From the NCBI GenBank assembly GCA_002423615.1, contig DIKO01000057.1, positions 1 through 33,883 on the forward strand: a stretch of DNA of 33,883 nucleotides. The letters are read 5' to 3'. This DNA is from Desulfobacteraceae bacterium UBA5616. GTDB taxonomy: Bacteria; Desulfobacterota; Desulfobacteria; Desulfobacterales; UBA5616. The position numbers and the translations under genes were made by a program. Of the stretch, positions 1 to 8,308 are shown piece by piece. Within the stretch, counting starts at the first letter, position 1; every line of letters starts with the position of its first letter. The notes under the pieces are model-generated. The model was not told the DNA's origin and made no database searches. It worked only from the letters and a program-made list of their open reading frames with translations.

Positions 1-39
1 TCCAACCGTTGTTTGCGGCCATAGGATATTTTTTTAAAA

Positions 40-612
40 ATGAAAACAAGATGTCCATGGGCCGGAACGGACCCTCTTTATATTGACTACCATGACGCGG
101 AATGGGGTGTTCCGGTATATGATGACCGGAAGCTTTTTGAGTTCCTGGCGCTGGAAGGGGCCCAGGCAGGGCTTTCCTGGATCACCGTTTTAAGGAAAAG
201 GGAACAATACCGAAAGGCCTTTGACAACTTTAACCCGGAAGCAGTAGCCCGATACGGTGAAGAAAAAATCCGGTCCCTCCTGTCGGATAACGGGATTATC
301 CGAAACCGCCTTAAAATCAACGCCACGGTCGCCAACGCCCGGTCCTTTCTCCAGGTCCAAACGGAATTCAGCGGCTTTTCCAATTATATCTGGCGATTCA
401 TTGAAGGCATGCCCATCACGAACCATTGGAAAAGTATGGAAGAAATCCCCGCTAAAACCGATTTGTCGGAAACCATTAGCCGGGATCTTAAAAAACGGGG
501 ATTCAGATTTGTCGGTCCCACCATCTGTTATGCCTTCATGCAGGCGACAGGGATGGTGAACGACCATGTTATTCAATGTTTCCGGCATGATGAAATCAGG
601 CAATACCTATGA
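40..612 (+). CDS. tag: DNA-3-methyladenine glycosylase I
   Basis: Base-excision repair enzyme that removes 3-methyladenine from alkylated DNA in the cytoplasm. The 190-residue length matches the family. The zinc-binding set of Tag is visible in its usual places: Cys5 (KTRCPW), His18 (DYHDAEWG), and His176/Cys180 near the C-terminus (NDHVIQC). The catalytic-region Glu-Trp of DAEWG and the helix segment AQAGLSWITVLRKRE are typical of Tag. The ATG follows an A/T-rich leader with only a weak ribosome site (AGGAT). It is convergent with the decarboxylase gene and the two coding ends overlap by six bases, so there is no room for a terminator between them. The family assignment is firm. Confidence 0.96.
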   Translation: MKTRCPWAGTDPLYIDYHDAEWGVPVYDDRKLFEFLALEGAQAGLSWITVLRKREQYRKAFDNFNPEAVARYGEEKIRSLLSDNGIIRNRLKINATVANARSFLQVQTEFSGFSNYIWRFIEGMPITNHWKSMEEIPAKTDLSETISRDLKKRGFRFVGPTICYAFMQATGMVNDHVIQCFRHDEIRQYL

Positions 613-2319
613 TAACAATCTCCTGACGGAGTCCCCGTTTTCAAAAATTTCCCTGAAGATGTTTTCCTGTTCATCCAAAATTTCATTCAGGATGTTCATG
701 TCGGTCATGGGATTCATGATGACGCATCGGAACACGACAATTTCTCCTCCGTAAGCTTCCTTACGGGTCAAGGTCGTTCTGGACACAAAACTCTTGCCGG
801 CCTCCCGTTCAATCCTCTGGGTATTCCGGTTGATTTCGTTCAAAGCATCATTGATCCGCTGTTTCTCTGAAACAGAGGCCTGAGTCAGCTTCTCCAGAAT
901 ATCCGACGGACACAGGCGATAGGTCAAAATATTCAGTTCAGGCTGGGTGACCAGTTGAAAATTCCGCCGTTTCCGGATTTCAGCCGCAAAATTCTTCGCT
1001 GTTTCGATGCCGTGTTCAATGAGCAGGGAATACCCCTTGCTGCCCATGATTTTAAGCGTGCTGTCCAGAATCAGCGAATTGGCCTCCCTGGATCCGGCCA
1101 GGGATTTGATCCCCAGGTCCACGGAACCCGGCCGGTTCACATACCGTGAATGGTAGGCCACATGTTCCATGAGGGTTGGATTTTTAAAATAAATCATCCC
1201 ACAGGTCATGGGCATGTAAAACTGTTTATGCCCGTCAATGGTGACCGAATCGGCGAACTCGATGCCTTCGACCAGATGGCCGTATTTCTCCGACATCAGT
1301 GTGGGCCCGCCCCAGGCCGCATCTACATGAAAATGAATGTGATTTTCACCGCAGATCTCGGCCAGCGCGGTCAAAGGATCGATGGCCCCCGTTTCCGTTG
1401 TACCAGCGATGCCGATGACGGCAATGATTTTGGATTTACCCCCGTCTTTTTTAATTTCCGATATTTTAGCCCTGATTTCATCGATGTCCACCTTGTTTTT
1501 ATCGTCAACATCAATGGGGATCAGATTCTGATTCCCGAGTCCAAGGAGACCCGAAGCCTTTCTGAGAGAATAGTGACCCAGCCTGGACACCAGAATAACG
1601 CCCCGTTCAACGCCATAGGCCCTGCAGGCTGAATGAAACCCTTCGTTTTCAATTCCCCCAAACCCGTCTTTTGGGGGAAAGGCTGCATTTCGGGCCACCC
1701 ACAGGGCCGTGGTATTGGCCAGGGTGCCCCCGTCCGTAAAACACCCCAGGGTGGTATAGGGATTTTGCACATGCTCGTCATAAAAGGCCTGGTCTTTTTT
1801 ATAAATGAGACGGTGTATCTTGGCCAGAACCTGTTTTTCGATAATGGAAACCACCTTGGACGTTTCCAGTTTCACGACGTTTTGATTCAAAGCGGCCACG
1901 ATGGTTTTCAAGTGAACCATAAAAAAGGGGATGGCTGATGTCATATGGCCGATAAAATAAGGGGAAGCGACGTTTACCGCCAGAGGGGCGATGTCCTCGA
2001 TGAGATCGGTGATGACGTCGGCCAGTTTTTTTTCAGGATTGGCGCTGATATGTGTGCTGTTATACCGGGCGGCCAGTTCTTTGAGACTGACCTCTTCGGT
2101 AATCCCCACGTGCTTGTTCAAAAAGCTGTGAAGACCGAACAAAATGGGTTCCATATATTTAAGCAGAATGTTTCTGGAAGCCTCGTCCTCCGGCTTCAGA
2201 AATGTTCTGATCAGGGTATTCCAATCCGCCACCAGCTCTTTTTTAGGATGGGGCGTATATTGATCATCTGATGTCATTGCAGTTGTTATCCATTGGGTTT
2301 TTACTGTAGCTTCCGACAC
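607..2319 (-). CDS. panP: PLP-dependent aspartate 1-decarboxylase-like protein (PanP/GadA group II family)
   Basis: Fold-type I, group II PLP decarboxylase of 570 residues. The cofactor lysine is Lys365 in TIDGHKQFYMP, preceded by the PLP-binding Asp in HVDAAWGG (residues 331-338) and the TDGGTLANTTALW loop (195-207). Length and the long C-terminal region with RTTLTRKEAYGG fit the PanP subfamily, which makes beta-alanine from aspartate for coenzyme A, better than glutamate decarboxylases. Substrate is inferred, not shown; glutamate or another acidic amino acid remains possible. The listed start is a GTG without a clear ribosome site; an ATG at residue 15 is an alternative. It is divergent from the LUD gene across a 166-base spacer. 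Confidence 0.85.
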   Translation of the reverse strand: MSEATVKTQWITTAMTSDDQYTPHPKKELVADWNTLIRTFLKPEDEASRNILLKYMEPILFGLHSFLNKHVGITEEVSLKELAARYNSTHISANPEKKLADVITDLIEDIAPLAVNVASPYFIGHMTSAIPFFMVHLKTIVAALNQNVVKLETSKVVSIIEKQVLAKIHRLIYKKDQAFYDEHVQNPYTTLGCFTDGGTLANTTALWVARNAAFPPKDGFGGIENEGFHSACRAYGVERGVILVSRLGHYSLRKASGLLGLGNQNLIPIDVDDKNKVDIDEIRAKISEIKKDGGKSKIIAVIGIAGTTETGAIDPLTALAEICGENHIHFHVDAAWGGPTLMSEKYGHLVEGIEFADSVTIDGHKQFYMPMTCGMIYFKNPTLMEHVAYHSRYVNRPGSVDLGIKSLAGSREANSLILDSTLKIMGSKGYSLLIEHGIETAKNFAAEIRKRRNFQLVTQPELNILTYRLCPSDILEKLTQASVSEKQRINDALNEINRNTQRIEREAGKSFVSRTTLTRKEAYGGEIVVFRCVIMNPMTDMNILNEILDEQENIFREIFENGDSVRRLLS

Positions 2320-2347
2320 CGTTATTCGGCGACCGGCATACAGCCTC

Positions 2348-2363
2348 CCCTATTTGGATAGGG
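2348..2363. promoter_or_regulatory. Perfect 6-bp dyad with 4-base spacer between divergent genes
   Basis: CCCTAT-TTGG-ATAGGG lies 29 bases upstream of the decarboxylase start, inside the divergent 166-base spacer. It is not followed by a T-run in either direction, so an operator is more likely than a terminator. No regulator is assigned. Confidence 0.35.
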
Positions 2364-2485
2364 CTTTAAAGTCAACAATAATTTAATTTCATAGTATTTG
2401 AATTTCATACTGGAATCAGTTATTGTAAACTATTTTTAAACCGCATAAGAGGTGCTTCCACTTAGAACGTTTTATCCCAGAGGAA

Positions 2486-3136
2486 ATGCAGATGGACCGG
2501 GAATGCGAAAAATGGCTGTGGGCCCAATGGGCGGGAACCTGTATGAAAAACCTGAAAAAAAACGGTTTTGACGCCTTGTTTGTCGAGAATGCCGAAAGTG
2601 CCAGGGCAAATATCATGGAACGCTTTTCTTCCTATGAAACTTACGGTGTCGGGGGATCGGACACCATTCGCAAGATCGGGATCCTGGATGATTTGCGGAA
2701 AATGGGAAAACCGGTTTATGACCATTGGGCGGATGGATTGTCCGGTGAAAAGGAATTGGAGATCCGGCTTTTACAGGGCCGTTGCGACTGCTTTTTTTGC
2801 AGCGCCAATGCCGTTGCCCTGACCGGCGAGATCGTCAACGTCGATGGAATCGGCAACCGTAACAACGCCATGACCTTCGGACCGAAGAAGGTCGTTATTG
2901 TAGCGGGGATGAACAAAATGGCGGCGGATCTGCCCGCGGCCCTCAAACGGGTTCATGATATCGCTGCACCCATGCGCGCCAGAAGCCTCGGCATGAAAAC
3001 GCCCTGTGCGGAAACCGGAGTGTGCACGGACTGTCATGTACCCCAGCGGATTTGCAGAATTACGACCATTCTTCACCGAAGGCCGGCATTAACCGATATT
3101 TCGGTGATCTTAATCAATGAAAGTCTCGGCTTTTAG
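2486..3136 (+). CDS. LUD-domain protein (LutC/YkgG-like)
   Basis: A 216-residue LUD-domain protein. Diagnostic stretches are YGVGGSDTIRKIGI (about residues 52-65), the segment DCFFCSANAVALTGEIVNVDG (93-113), and NAMTFGPKKVVIVAG. LUD proteins include LutC of the lactate utilisation complex, but this one stands alone: no lutA or lutB is nearby. A C-terminal cysteine cluster (Cys174, Cys180, Cys183, Cys190 in PCAETGVCTDCHVPQRIC) suggests a metal or iron-sulfur site, as seen in many stand-alone anaerobe LUD proteins. The start has an AGAGGAA site just upstream; the ATG two codons later is equally possible. It is followed after 46 bases by the prolyl isomerase gene on the same strand. Specific function unknown. 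Confidence 0.85.
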   Translation: MQMDRECEKWLWAQWAGTCMKNLKKNGFDALFVENAESARANIMERFSSYETYGVGGSDTIRKIGILDDLRKMGKPVYDHWADGLSGEKELEIRLLQGRCDCFFCSANAVALTGEIVNVDGIGNRNNAMTFGPKKVVIVAGMNKMAADLPAALKRVHDIAAPMRARSLGMKTPCAETGVCTDCHVPQRICRITTILHRRPALTDISVILINESLGF

Positions 3137-3182
3137 AGCGGACCTGATATCTTAATAATTTAACCAAAAAGGAGAACTTTGA

Positions 3183-4166
3183 ATGAGGTCGGTGTTGAAA
3201 ATAACGGTAACGGCAATAATCGGGGCATGGTTGTTATGCCCCTTGACACTATCTGCAGCGGATGCCCCTGCCGTCGAAAAACAGGAAGTGGCCAAGGTCA
3301 ACGGGAGTGCCGTCTACAAAAAAGATTTCGATATGGCCTACGGCATGGTCGAGGAAGGCATGAAAAGCCGGGGAGCCAAAATAAATGATTCCGAATTAAA
3401 GGCGCTGAAAGAAAAAGTACTGGACAATCTCATCGACGCGGAAATTATTTATCAGGCTTCTCAGAAGGATAAGGTAAAAATCGACGAGGAAAAACTGACA
3501 TCCCAATGGTCCAAGATTAAAAGCCGGATGGAGAGTGACCCCAATTACAAAGCCAATATCGAAAAAATGAAATATTCGGAACCTGAATTAAAGGAACAGA
3601 TTCGCAGGCAGATGATCATTCAGAAATTTTTAACCGATAAATTCATGGACAAGGCATCCGTAACTCCGGATGAGATAAAAGCCTATTATGATGGGAATCA
3701 AAAGGCATTTCATATACCGGAGCAGGTCCAGGCAAGCCATATTTTAATCAAGGTTGAACCCCAGGCTGACGAAAAAACAAAAGAAGCGGCATTGAAAAAA
3801 ATCAAGGAAATCCAGGAAAAAATTAAGAAGGGGGGAGACTTTGCCGCCCTGGCGAAGGAATTTTCAGGGTGTCCCAGCAAGGAAAAAGGCGGGGATCTGG
3901 GATTTTTCGGTCGCGGACAGATGGTCAAACCCTTTGAAGACGCCGCCTTCAGCCTTGAAGAAGGCAAAATCAGTGATATCGTGACCACCAATTTCGGGTA
4001 TCACCTCATCAAAGTCACCGGTAAAAAGGCTGAATCCAATATCCCCTTTGATGAAGTTAAACCTAAAATTGAGAATTTTTTGAAACAGCAAAAGGTGCAA
4101 AAGGAAATCGCCGGATTTCTGGCTTCGGAAAAGAAATCGGCCAAGGTCGAACGGCTTTTGCAGTAA
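3183..4166 (+). CDS. Exported parvulin-type peptidyl-prolyl cis-trans isomerase (SurA/PrsA-like)
   Basis: Periplasmic folding factor of 327 residues. An N-terminal signal peptide (about residues 1-25, hydrophobic core up to LSAADA), a SurA_N-like helical chaperone segment (about 35-165), then a parvulin domain (about 178-270) with QVQASHILIKVE, FAALAKEFSGCPSKEKGGDLGFFGRGQMVKPFEDAAF and FGYHLIKVTGK. A helical C-terminal tail follows. A strong ribosome site (AAAGGAGA) precedes the ATG. The gene may be co-transcribed with the LUD gene. Two hairpins follow it. It probably assists folding of exported or outer-membrane proteins; its clients cannot be inferred. Confidence 0.93.
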   Translation: MRSVLKITVTAIIGAWLLCPLTLSAADAPAVEKQEVAKVNGSAVYKKDFDMAYGMVEEGMKSRGAKINDSELKALKEKVLDNLIDAEIIYQASQKDKVKIDEEKLTSQWSKIKSRMESDPNYKANIEKMKYSEPELKEQIRRQMIIQKFLTDKFMDKASVTPDEIKAYYDGNQKAFHIPEQVQASHILIKVEPQADEKTKEAALKKIKEIQEKIKKGGDFAALAKEFSGCPSKEKGGDLGFFGRGQMVKPFEDAAFSLEEGKISDIVTTNFGYHLIKVTGKKAESNIPFDEVKPKIENFLKQQKVQKEIAGFLASEKKSAKVERLLQ

Positions 4167-4176
4167 CATCACATGC

Positions 4177-4217
4177 GATTCCGGCGGTTCTATACCGTAT
4201 GATAAACCGCCGGAATC
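4177..4217 (+). terminator. Perfect 13-bp inverted repeat after the prolyl isomerase gene
   Basis: GATTCCGGCGGTT pairs with AACCGCCGGAATC across a 15-base loop, starting 10 bases after the stop codon. The stem is strong but is followed by CTTGAAAAAA rather than T residues, so it may act with the next hairpin or protect the mRNA end. Confidence 0.6.
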
Positions 4218-4230
4218 TTGAAAAAAACAT

Positions 4231-4268
4231 GTATCGGCTTTCCTTGAAAACCGATACGGGTGGTTTTA
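4231..4268 (+). terminator. Second hairpin with T-rich tail
   Basis: GTATCGG-C-TTT pairs with AAA-A-CCGATAC (10 pairs, one mismatch) around a 5-base loop, then GGGTGGTTTTATTT. Together with the preceding 13-bp stem it probably ends the LUD/prolyl-isomerase transcript. Its overlap with the upstream GTG argues against starting the next gene at 4260. Confidence 0.55.
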
Positions 4269-4346
4269 TTTCCGCATTTACCTTTTCTTGTCCGGAGTTT
4301 TTTGACTGACTGTCCGGTATCACAACCCCTTCAGAACGAGGCATCC

Positions 4347-6173
4347 ATGGAAAAAAACAGCACCCATAATCTTACGGCTATTCTGGATGCCGTAGAGGAC
4401 GGCATTTATATCATCAATTCCGACTATGTGATCGAATTCATGAACACGGCGATGAAACGTCAGTTCGGCCAGGGGGTGGGACGGAAATGCTTTGAGGTGG
4501 TGGGCGGGCAGAAAGAAATTTGTGAATGGTGCTCGGCCGGTTCGGTATTCCATAAACTCGAAACCGTCCACAAAGAGTATTATCATCCGGCAACCGGTAA
4601 AACTTTCAGCGTAACTGACTTCCCCATTCAAAATTTAGACGGGACCATGTCCAAATTAAGTCTGTTCAGGGACATTACCGAAACCAAGGTCCAGGAAACC
4701 AAACTCAGGGAAACCGAAGGTCATTATAAGCGCTTATTTGAACATGTGGGATCCGGGGTCTATATCAGCAGCAAGGAGGGCAAATTCATAGATGTCAACA
4801 AGGCATTGATGGACATGCTCGGATACGAAGACAAGGAGGAACTGCTGAATATCGACCTGTCCAAGGACCTCTATGTCAAGCCCGAACACCGGAAAACGTT
4901 TCAGGAGATGATTGAAAAGGAAGGCAGAGTTATTGACTATGAGGTGGAATTCAAGCGAAAGGACGGGTCCTCCATCCCCGTATTGCTCACCAGCCATGTC
5001 CGATATGATCAGGAGGGCAATATCATTGGATATGAAGGTATAAACGTGGATCTGTCCCAGCGTAAGAAAATGGAACGTGAGCTCAGGGAGGCCCACGATT
5101 TTCTGAACAACATTGTTCAGAACTCCCCCAATGCCGTTATGAGCGCCGACTTGAAAGGCACGATGATTCTCTGGAACAAAGGGGCCGAGCGGATGCTGGG
5201 ATACCGGGCCGAGGACATTATCGGCAAAATGAATATCACCGAGATTTATCCCCTGGGAATGGCCAGGCAGGTCATGAAAATGATGAGAGGGGGAGAATAT
5301 GGAGAGCCGGGAATCTTAAGATATTATCCTGTTGTATTTAAACAGAAGGCAGGAGGAGAAGTAGACGGCCACCTTTCAGCCTCTATTATTTACGATGAAA
5401 ATGGAAAAGAAATCGCCACGGTGGGTATTTTTGTGGACCTCCGGGACCGCCTGGCCATGGAAAGAAAGCTGCACCGCACCCAGGAACAACTCCTGCAGTC
5501 CGAAAAACTGGCTGCCATGGGACGGCTGACCTCCCAGATCGCCCATGAGTTGAACAATCCCCTTTATGGCATCATGAATACGCTCGAACTCATGAAAACC
5601 GAAATCGGCCCAGAAAACCGCAGGAGAAAGCTTCTGGAAATGTCCCTTTCGGAAACCATGCGGCTGGCGGAGATGCTGAAAAAAATGCTTTCTTTTTCCA
5701 AACCCGACCAGGAAGAAAGAAACCCCGTTGATATGAATGTTCTGCTGGATGAAATTCTGCTTCTGTATGAAAAACAATTATTTGAGAATTCCATCAAGCT
5801 ATCCAAACAATTTGTGGATGATCCGGGTCGGGTGAATGCCTCTAAGAATCAGCTCAGGCAGGTTTTTCTCAACATGATCTCAAATGCCACGGATGCAATG
5901 CCCGAAGGCGGCACACTGACAATTCAAACCCTAACCGATGCCGATCATGTCAAAATCATTTTTTCCGATACGGGCATCGGCATCAAAAAAGAAAGTATCA
6001 GCCGGATATTTGACGCTTTTTTCACCACCAAGGACAGCGTCAAAGGGGTGGGGCTTGGTCTTTCGGTGTGTTACGGATTTGTAAAGGACCATGGTGGGGA
6101 TATAGAGGTGGAAAGTGAATTGGGATCGGGAACAAGATTTACGATCATACTCCCCCGTTGCCGGGAAAAATGA
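4347..6173 (+). CDS. PAS-domain sensor histidine kinase
   Basis: Soluble-looking sensor kinase of about 608 residues. Three PAS domains occupy roughly residues 8-115, 130-245 and 250-375 (PAC-like endings LSLFRDITE, YEGINVDLSQRKKM and VGIFVDLRDR). Then comes a HisKA domain with the phospho-acceptor His400 in SQIAHELNNPLYG, and an HATPase_c domain with N-box NMISNATDAMPEGG, G1 FSDTGIGI, F-box IFDAFFTTK and G2 GVGLGLSV. There are no membrane segments, so the signal is intracellular (redox, haem or ligand unknown). The ATG here is preferred to an in-frame GTG at 4260, which lies against the upstream terminator. No response regulator is adjacent; the sigma-54 activator at 9534 is the nearest candidate partner, but its receiver domain looks degenerate. 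Confidence 0.93.
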   Translation: MEKNSTHNLTAILDAVEDGIYIINSDYVIEFMNTAMKRQFGQGVGRKCFEVVGGQKEICEWCSAGSVFHKLETVHKEYYHPATGKTFSVTDFPIQNLDGTMSKLSLFRDITETKVQETKLRETEGHYKRLFEHVGSGVYISSKEGKFIDVNKALMDMLGYEDKEELLNIDLSKDLYVKPEHRKTFQEMIEKEGRVIDYEVEFKRKDGSSIPVLLTSHVRYDQEGNIIGYEGINVDLSQRKKMERELREAHDFLNNIVQNSPNAVMSADLKGTMILWNKGAERMLGYRAEDIIGKMNITEIYPLGMARQVMKMMRGGEYGEPGILRYYPVVFKQKAGGEVDGHLSASIIYDENGKEIATVGIFVDLRDRLAMERKLHRTQEQLLQSEKLAAMGRLTSQIAHELNNPLYGIMNTLELMKTEIGPENRRRKLLEMSLSETMRLAEMLKKMLSFSKPDQEERNPVDMNVLLDEILLLYEKQLFENSIKLSKQFVDDPGRVNASKNQLRQVFLNMISNATDAMPEGGTLTIQTLTDADHVKIIFSDTGIGIKKESISRIFDAFFTTKDSVKGVGLGLSVCYGFVKDHGGDIEVESELGSGTRFTIILPRCREK

Positions 6174-6237
6174 CTGAAAAAGCCGCTTTCCGAAATCCTT
6201 ATTCCTGAAGGATGTGATCGGAAAATCGGTTCAGTTT

Positions 6238-6642
6238 CTACTGTCGAACTAAAAATCTGGAATTCAACCGCTTGGCGCCAAAAAAATCTTTTGTAAATTT
6301 TTCGGCTTTTTCCATGTCATATGCCTTGCAGGAAAAAATATTGATGTAGGCGGCGCGTGAGAATTCGGAAAAATGCCCGGTAATTGAACTGGTTTCAATA
6401 AACTGCAGCAGAGAATAGCCCTTGGTATGCTCCTTGTTTTCACCGAAATAGGGCGTCATGGGCTCACCATAAGGCTTCATCTCCAAAATTTTACATAATC
6501 TGCCTGCAAAATCCCGGATCATGGTTTCGCTTGCGATGGCTTCGGGGTCGCATTCATACAAGTCCATAATCAACTCCCACCCGAAAGTGACCCCGGTTAG
6601 CGTCTTTCCCCCGGAATTGTGAGTATCTGAAAAATCCTTCAT
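6238..6642 (-). CDS. Divergent SpeD-family pyruvoyl decarboxylase (speD2)
   Basis: A 134-residue S-adenosylmethionine-decarboxylase-fold protein. Aligned by hand to the canonical SpeD at 7484-7894, the self-cleaving serine is Ser85 (IETSSITGHF), the processing His is His90 and the active-site Cys is Cys105 (FSCKAY), all with canonical spacing (Ser-5-His-15-Cys). The His directly after the serine is replaced by Ser86 and the HTWPE signature is lost. This pattern suggests a working pyruvoyl enzyme with another substrate. From memory, SpeD homologues that decarboxylate ornithine or arginine have been described in bacteria, including deltaproteobacteria; that would supply putrescine to the adjacent SpeE. 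Its ATG overlaps the speE stop (ATGA), so it is translationally coupled. It closely resembles the protein at 19306-19752. Substrate is an inference. Confidence 0.85.
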   Translation of the reverse strand: MKDFSDTHNSGGKTLTGVTFGWELIMDLYECDPEAIASETMIRDFAGRLCKILEMKPYGEPMTPYFGENKEHTKGYSLLQFIETSSITGHFSEFSRAAYINIFSCKAYDMEKAEKFTKDFFGAKRLNSRFLVRQ

Positions 6643-7487
6643 TTCACAACGCCTTTGAGATAAATCGGAACCTGAAAGGCGGCGGTATGGATCCCGGAAT
6701 GATAATAATGGGTTGAAAGTGAAATGGCCCGAGATTTTTCAAGTAGTTGTTCGTAGGACGTTTTTAATGGATCAACGGTATCGGAACAGAAAACCGATGA
6801 AAAAAAACCGCCTACATATGTGGGAACGGCAAACACATAGAACGAAACAAAATGAAACACATCTTTTAACCGTTGATAAGTCATTTTTTGTTCGTCCGGC
6901 TGCAATTGAAGTGATCCGGTCTGGCGGACCATGATTCCGGCCGGGTTCAAAACCCGCCGGATATTTTCGTAGAACTCCCGGCTGAAAAGGATTTCCGCCG
7001 GTCCGATGGGATCGGAAGAGTCCACGATAACAACATCATAATGTTCATCCGTCTTCCCAACATATTTGGCCCCGTCATCAAATATGAGTTCCGACCGCGG
7101 GTCTTCAAATGCCCCGTTATTGATGGAAGGCAGATGCTTTTTTGAAAATTCCACAACTCTGGAATCGATCTCCACCATCACGGCCTTTCGGACCGAGGGG
7201 TGCTTTAAAACTTCCCGGAGCACCCCGCCGTCTCCTCCTCCAATGATCAGGACCGATTTGGGTTCGGGATGGGCCATCATCGGAATATGGGTCATCATTT
7301 CATGATAAATAAACTCATCCCCTTCAGTGGTCTGCACCAATCCGTCAAGAATCAACATCTTGCCGAATTCATGGGTGTCCACCAACTGTAAATGCTGGAA
7401 TTCCGATTTTTCTTCATGCAGAAGGGCCTTGATGCGATATCGCGTTTCAATATTAGGCCATTTTTCAGTCACCCATTCCTCTGTCAC
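6639..7487 (-). CDS. speE: Spermidine synthase (polyamine aminopropyltransferase)
   Basis: Transfers the aminopropyl group of decarboxylated S-adenosylmethionine to putrescine. The 282 residues carry the family landmarks: LILDGLVQTTEGDEFIYHEMMTHIP, the nucleotide-binding ESVLIIGGGDGG-type loop (here KSVLIIGGGDGGVLREVLKH), VEIDSRVVEFSKKHLP, DDGAKYV and the DSSDPIGPAE gate region. It starts with GTG, whose bases overlap the speD stop codon, and its stop overlaps the start of speD2, giving a three-gene coupled unit. That arrangement makes spermidine production from SpeD and SpeE clear. A related diamine acceptor cannot be excluded. Confidence 0.96.
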   Translation of the reverse strand: MTEEWVTEKWPNIETRYRIKALLHEEKSEFQHLQLVDTHEFGKMLILDGLVQTTEGDEFIYHEMMTHIPMMAHPEPKSVLIIGGGDGGVLREVLKHPSVRKAVMVEIDSRVVEFSKKHLPSINNGAFEDPRSELIFDDGAKYVGKTDEHYDVVIVDSSDPIGPAEILFSREFYENIRRVLNPAGIMVRQTGSLQLQPDEQKMTYQRLKDVFHFVSFYVFAVPTYVGGFFSSVFCSDTVDPLKTSYEQLLEKSRAISLSTHYYHSGIHTAAFQVPIYLKGVVK

Positions 7488-7894
7488 GGAAGAATTCCCC
7501 TTCTGATTTCTCTGACTTCTATCCGTTTTGGCTGAAACCCCTTGTCCAGAACCGGCAGGGTCAATCTGGGGTTAATGGTGCCGCATACAAAAATATCCAC
7601 GGCGGCATACTCATATTCCGGCCAGGTATGGATGCTGATGTGGGATTCTTTCAATATCGCAACGCCTGAAACACCGCCATTGGGTGAAAAGACATGAAGG
7701 TCTATGCCGAGCATGGTAGCGCCGCAGTTGTCAATTGCCTTGATGAAGATCTCCCTGATACGGGCCGGGTCAGTCAAATAGCGTGCTTTCCACAATTCAA
7801 TAATCAGGTGTCGCCCGGCAAATTTTAGCCCGTCTTCACAAATGCAAAACTCATCCGACTCCATTCTTTCTATCACAGCAGACTGGTTTCTCAT
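7484..7894 (-). CDS. speD: S-adenosylmethionine decarboxylase proenzyme, class 1B
   Basis: Makes decarboxylated S-adenosylmethionine for SpeE. This 136-residue protein has the full canonical motif: Ser84-His85 of LKESH, His89 of IHTWPEYEYAAVDIF and Cys104 of FVCG. Self-cleavage before Ser84 would give the pyruvoyl cofactor and beta/alpha chains of about 83 and 53 residues. Spacing from an AAGGAG site to the chosen ATG is long (about 15 bases), and a nearer ATG is out of frame, so the exact start is a little uncertain. It is the first gene of speD-speE-speD2 and lies 122 bases downstream of the HU gene on the same strand. Confidence 0.96.
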   Translation of the reverse strand: MRNQSAVIERMESDEFCICEDGLKFAGRHLIIELWKARYLTDPARIREIFIKAIDNCGATMLGIDLHVFSPNGGVSGVAILKESHISIHTWPEYEYAAVDIFVCGTINPRLTLPVLDKGFQPKRIEVREIRRGILP

Positions 7895-8016
7895 CGATGT
7901 TCATAAAGCTCCTTCTGTAAGTAAAGTTGGGATTGCTTTTAAATGAATCGCCGGCTAATGTCCACAGAAAAATTAATCCCTCGCTGCCGCCGGCCCGCAA
8001 AAGTGCTGAAAACCAA

Positions 8017-8286
8017 TTATTTAACGGAATCTTTCAGCGCTTTGCCCGGTACGAATTTGGCTACTTTTTTGGCTTTTACCTTAAGGCTTTTTCCCGTCTG
8101 GATGTTTTTAATCGTCCTGGCTTTTCTTTCAGCAACCTTGAATGTGCCGAACCCGGTCAATGTAACGGCCTCTCCTTTTTTTAAAACATCCAGAACGGCT
8201 GAAAGCAAACTTTCCAGAACGGCCTTGGCCTGTGCCTTGGACTCCAACCCCTTTGCCATTTCGTTGATTAATTCTGTTTTATTCAA
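8017..8286 (-). CDS. HU-family nucleoid DNA-binding protein (TTG start)
   Basis: An 89-residue HU/IHF-fold protein: MNKTELINEMA at the N-terminus, the signature GFGTFKVAERKARTIKNIQTG and the basic C-terminal KAKKVAKFVPGKALKDSV. It would bend and compact DNA as a dimer. The start codon is TTG, with a strong GGAGGT site six bases upstream, which decides the start. It lies 22 bases after dksA on the same strand. The DNA-bending role is notable because two sigma-54 promoters are nearby and such promoters often need looping, but any direct link is inference. Confidence 0.94.
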   Translation of the reverse strand: MNKTELINEMAKGLESKAQAKAVLESLLSAVLDVLKKGEAVTLTGFGTFKVAERKARTIKNIQTGKSLKVKAKKVAKFVPGKALKDSVK

Positions 8287-8308
8287 TTTTTACCTCCAAT
8301 TCTTCGGT

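Noticed and set aside
1150..1632. 160-codon plus-strand open frame inside the PanP-like gene
   Set aside because: It is a shadow of the decarboxylase, whose full set of motifs is on the minus strand.
4262..4279. Sigma-54-like TGG...GCA before the histidine kinase
   Set aside because: GG and GC are correctly spaced, but only about six of ten core bases match and it lies directly on the terminator tail.
4260..4346. GTG start giving a 29-residue longer histidine kinase
   Set aside because: The stretch overlaps the tail of a hairpin terminator and has no PAS-like sequence; the ATG at 4347 has a better leader.
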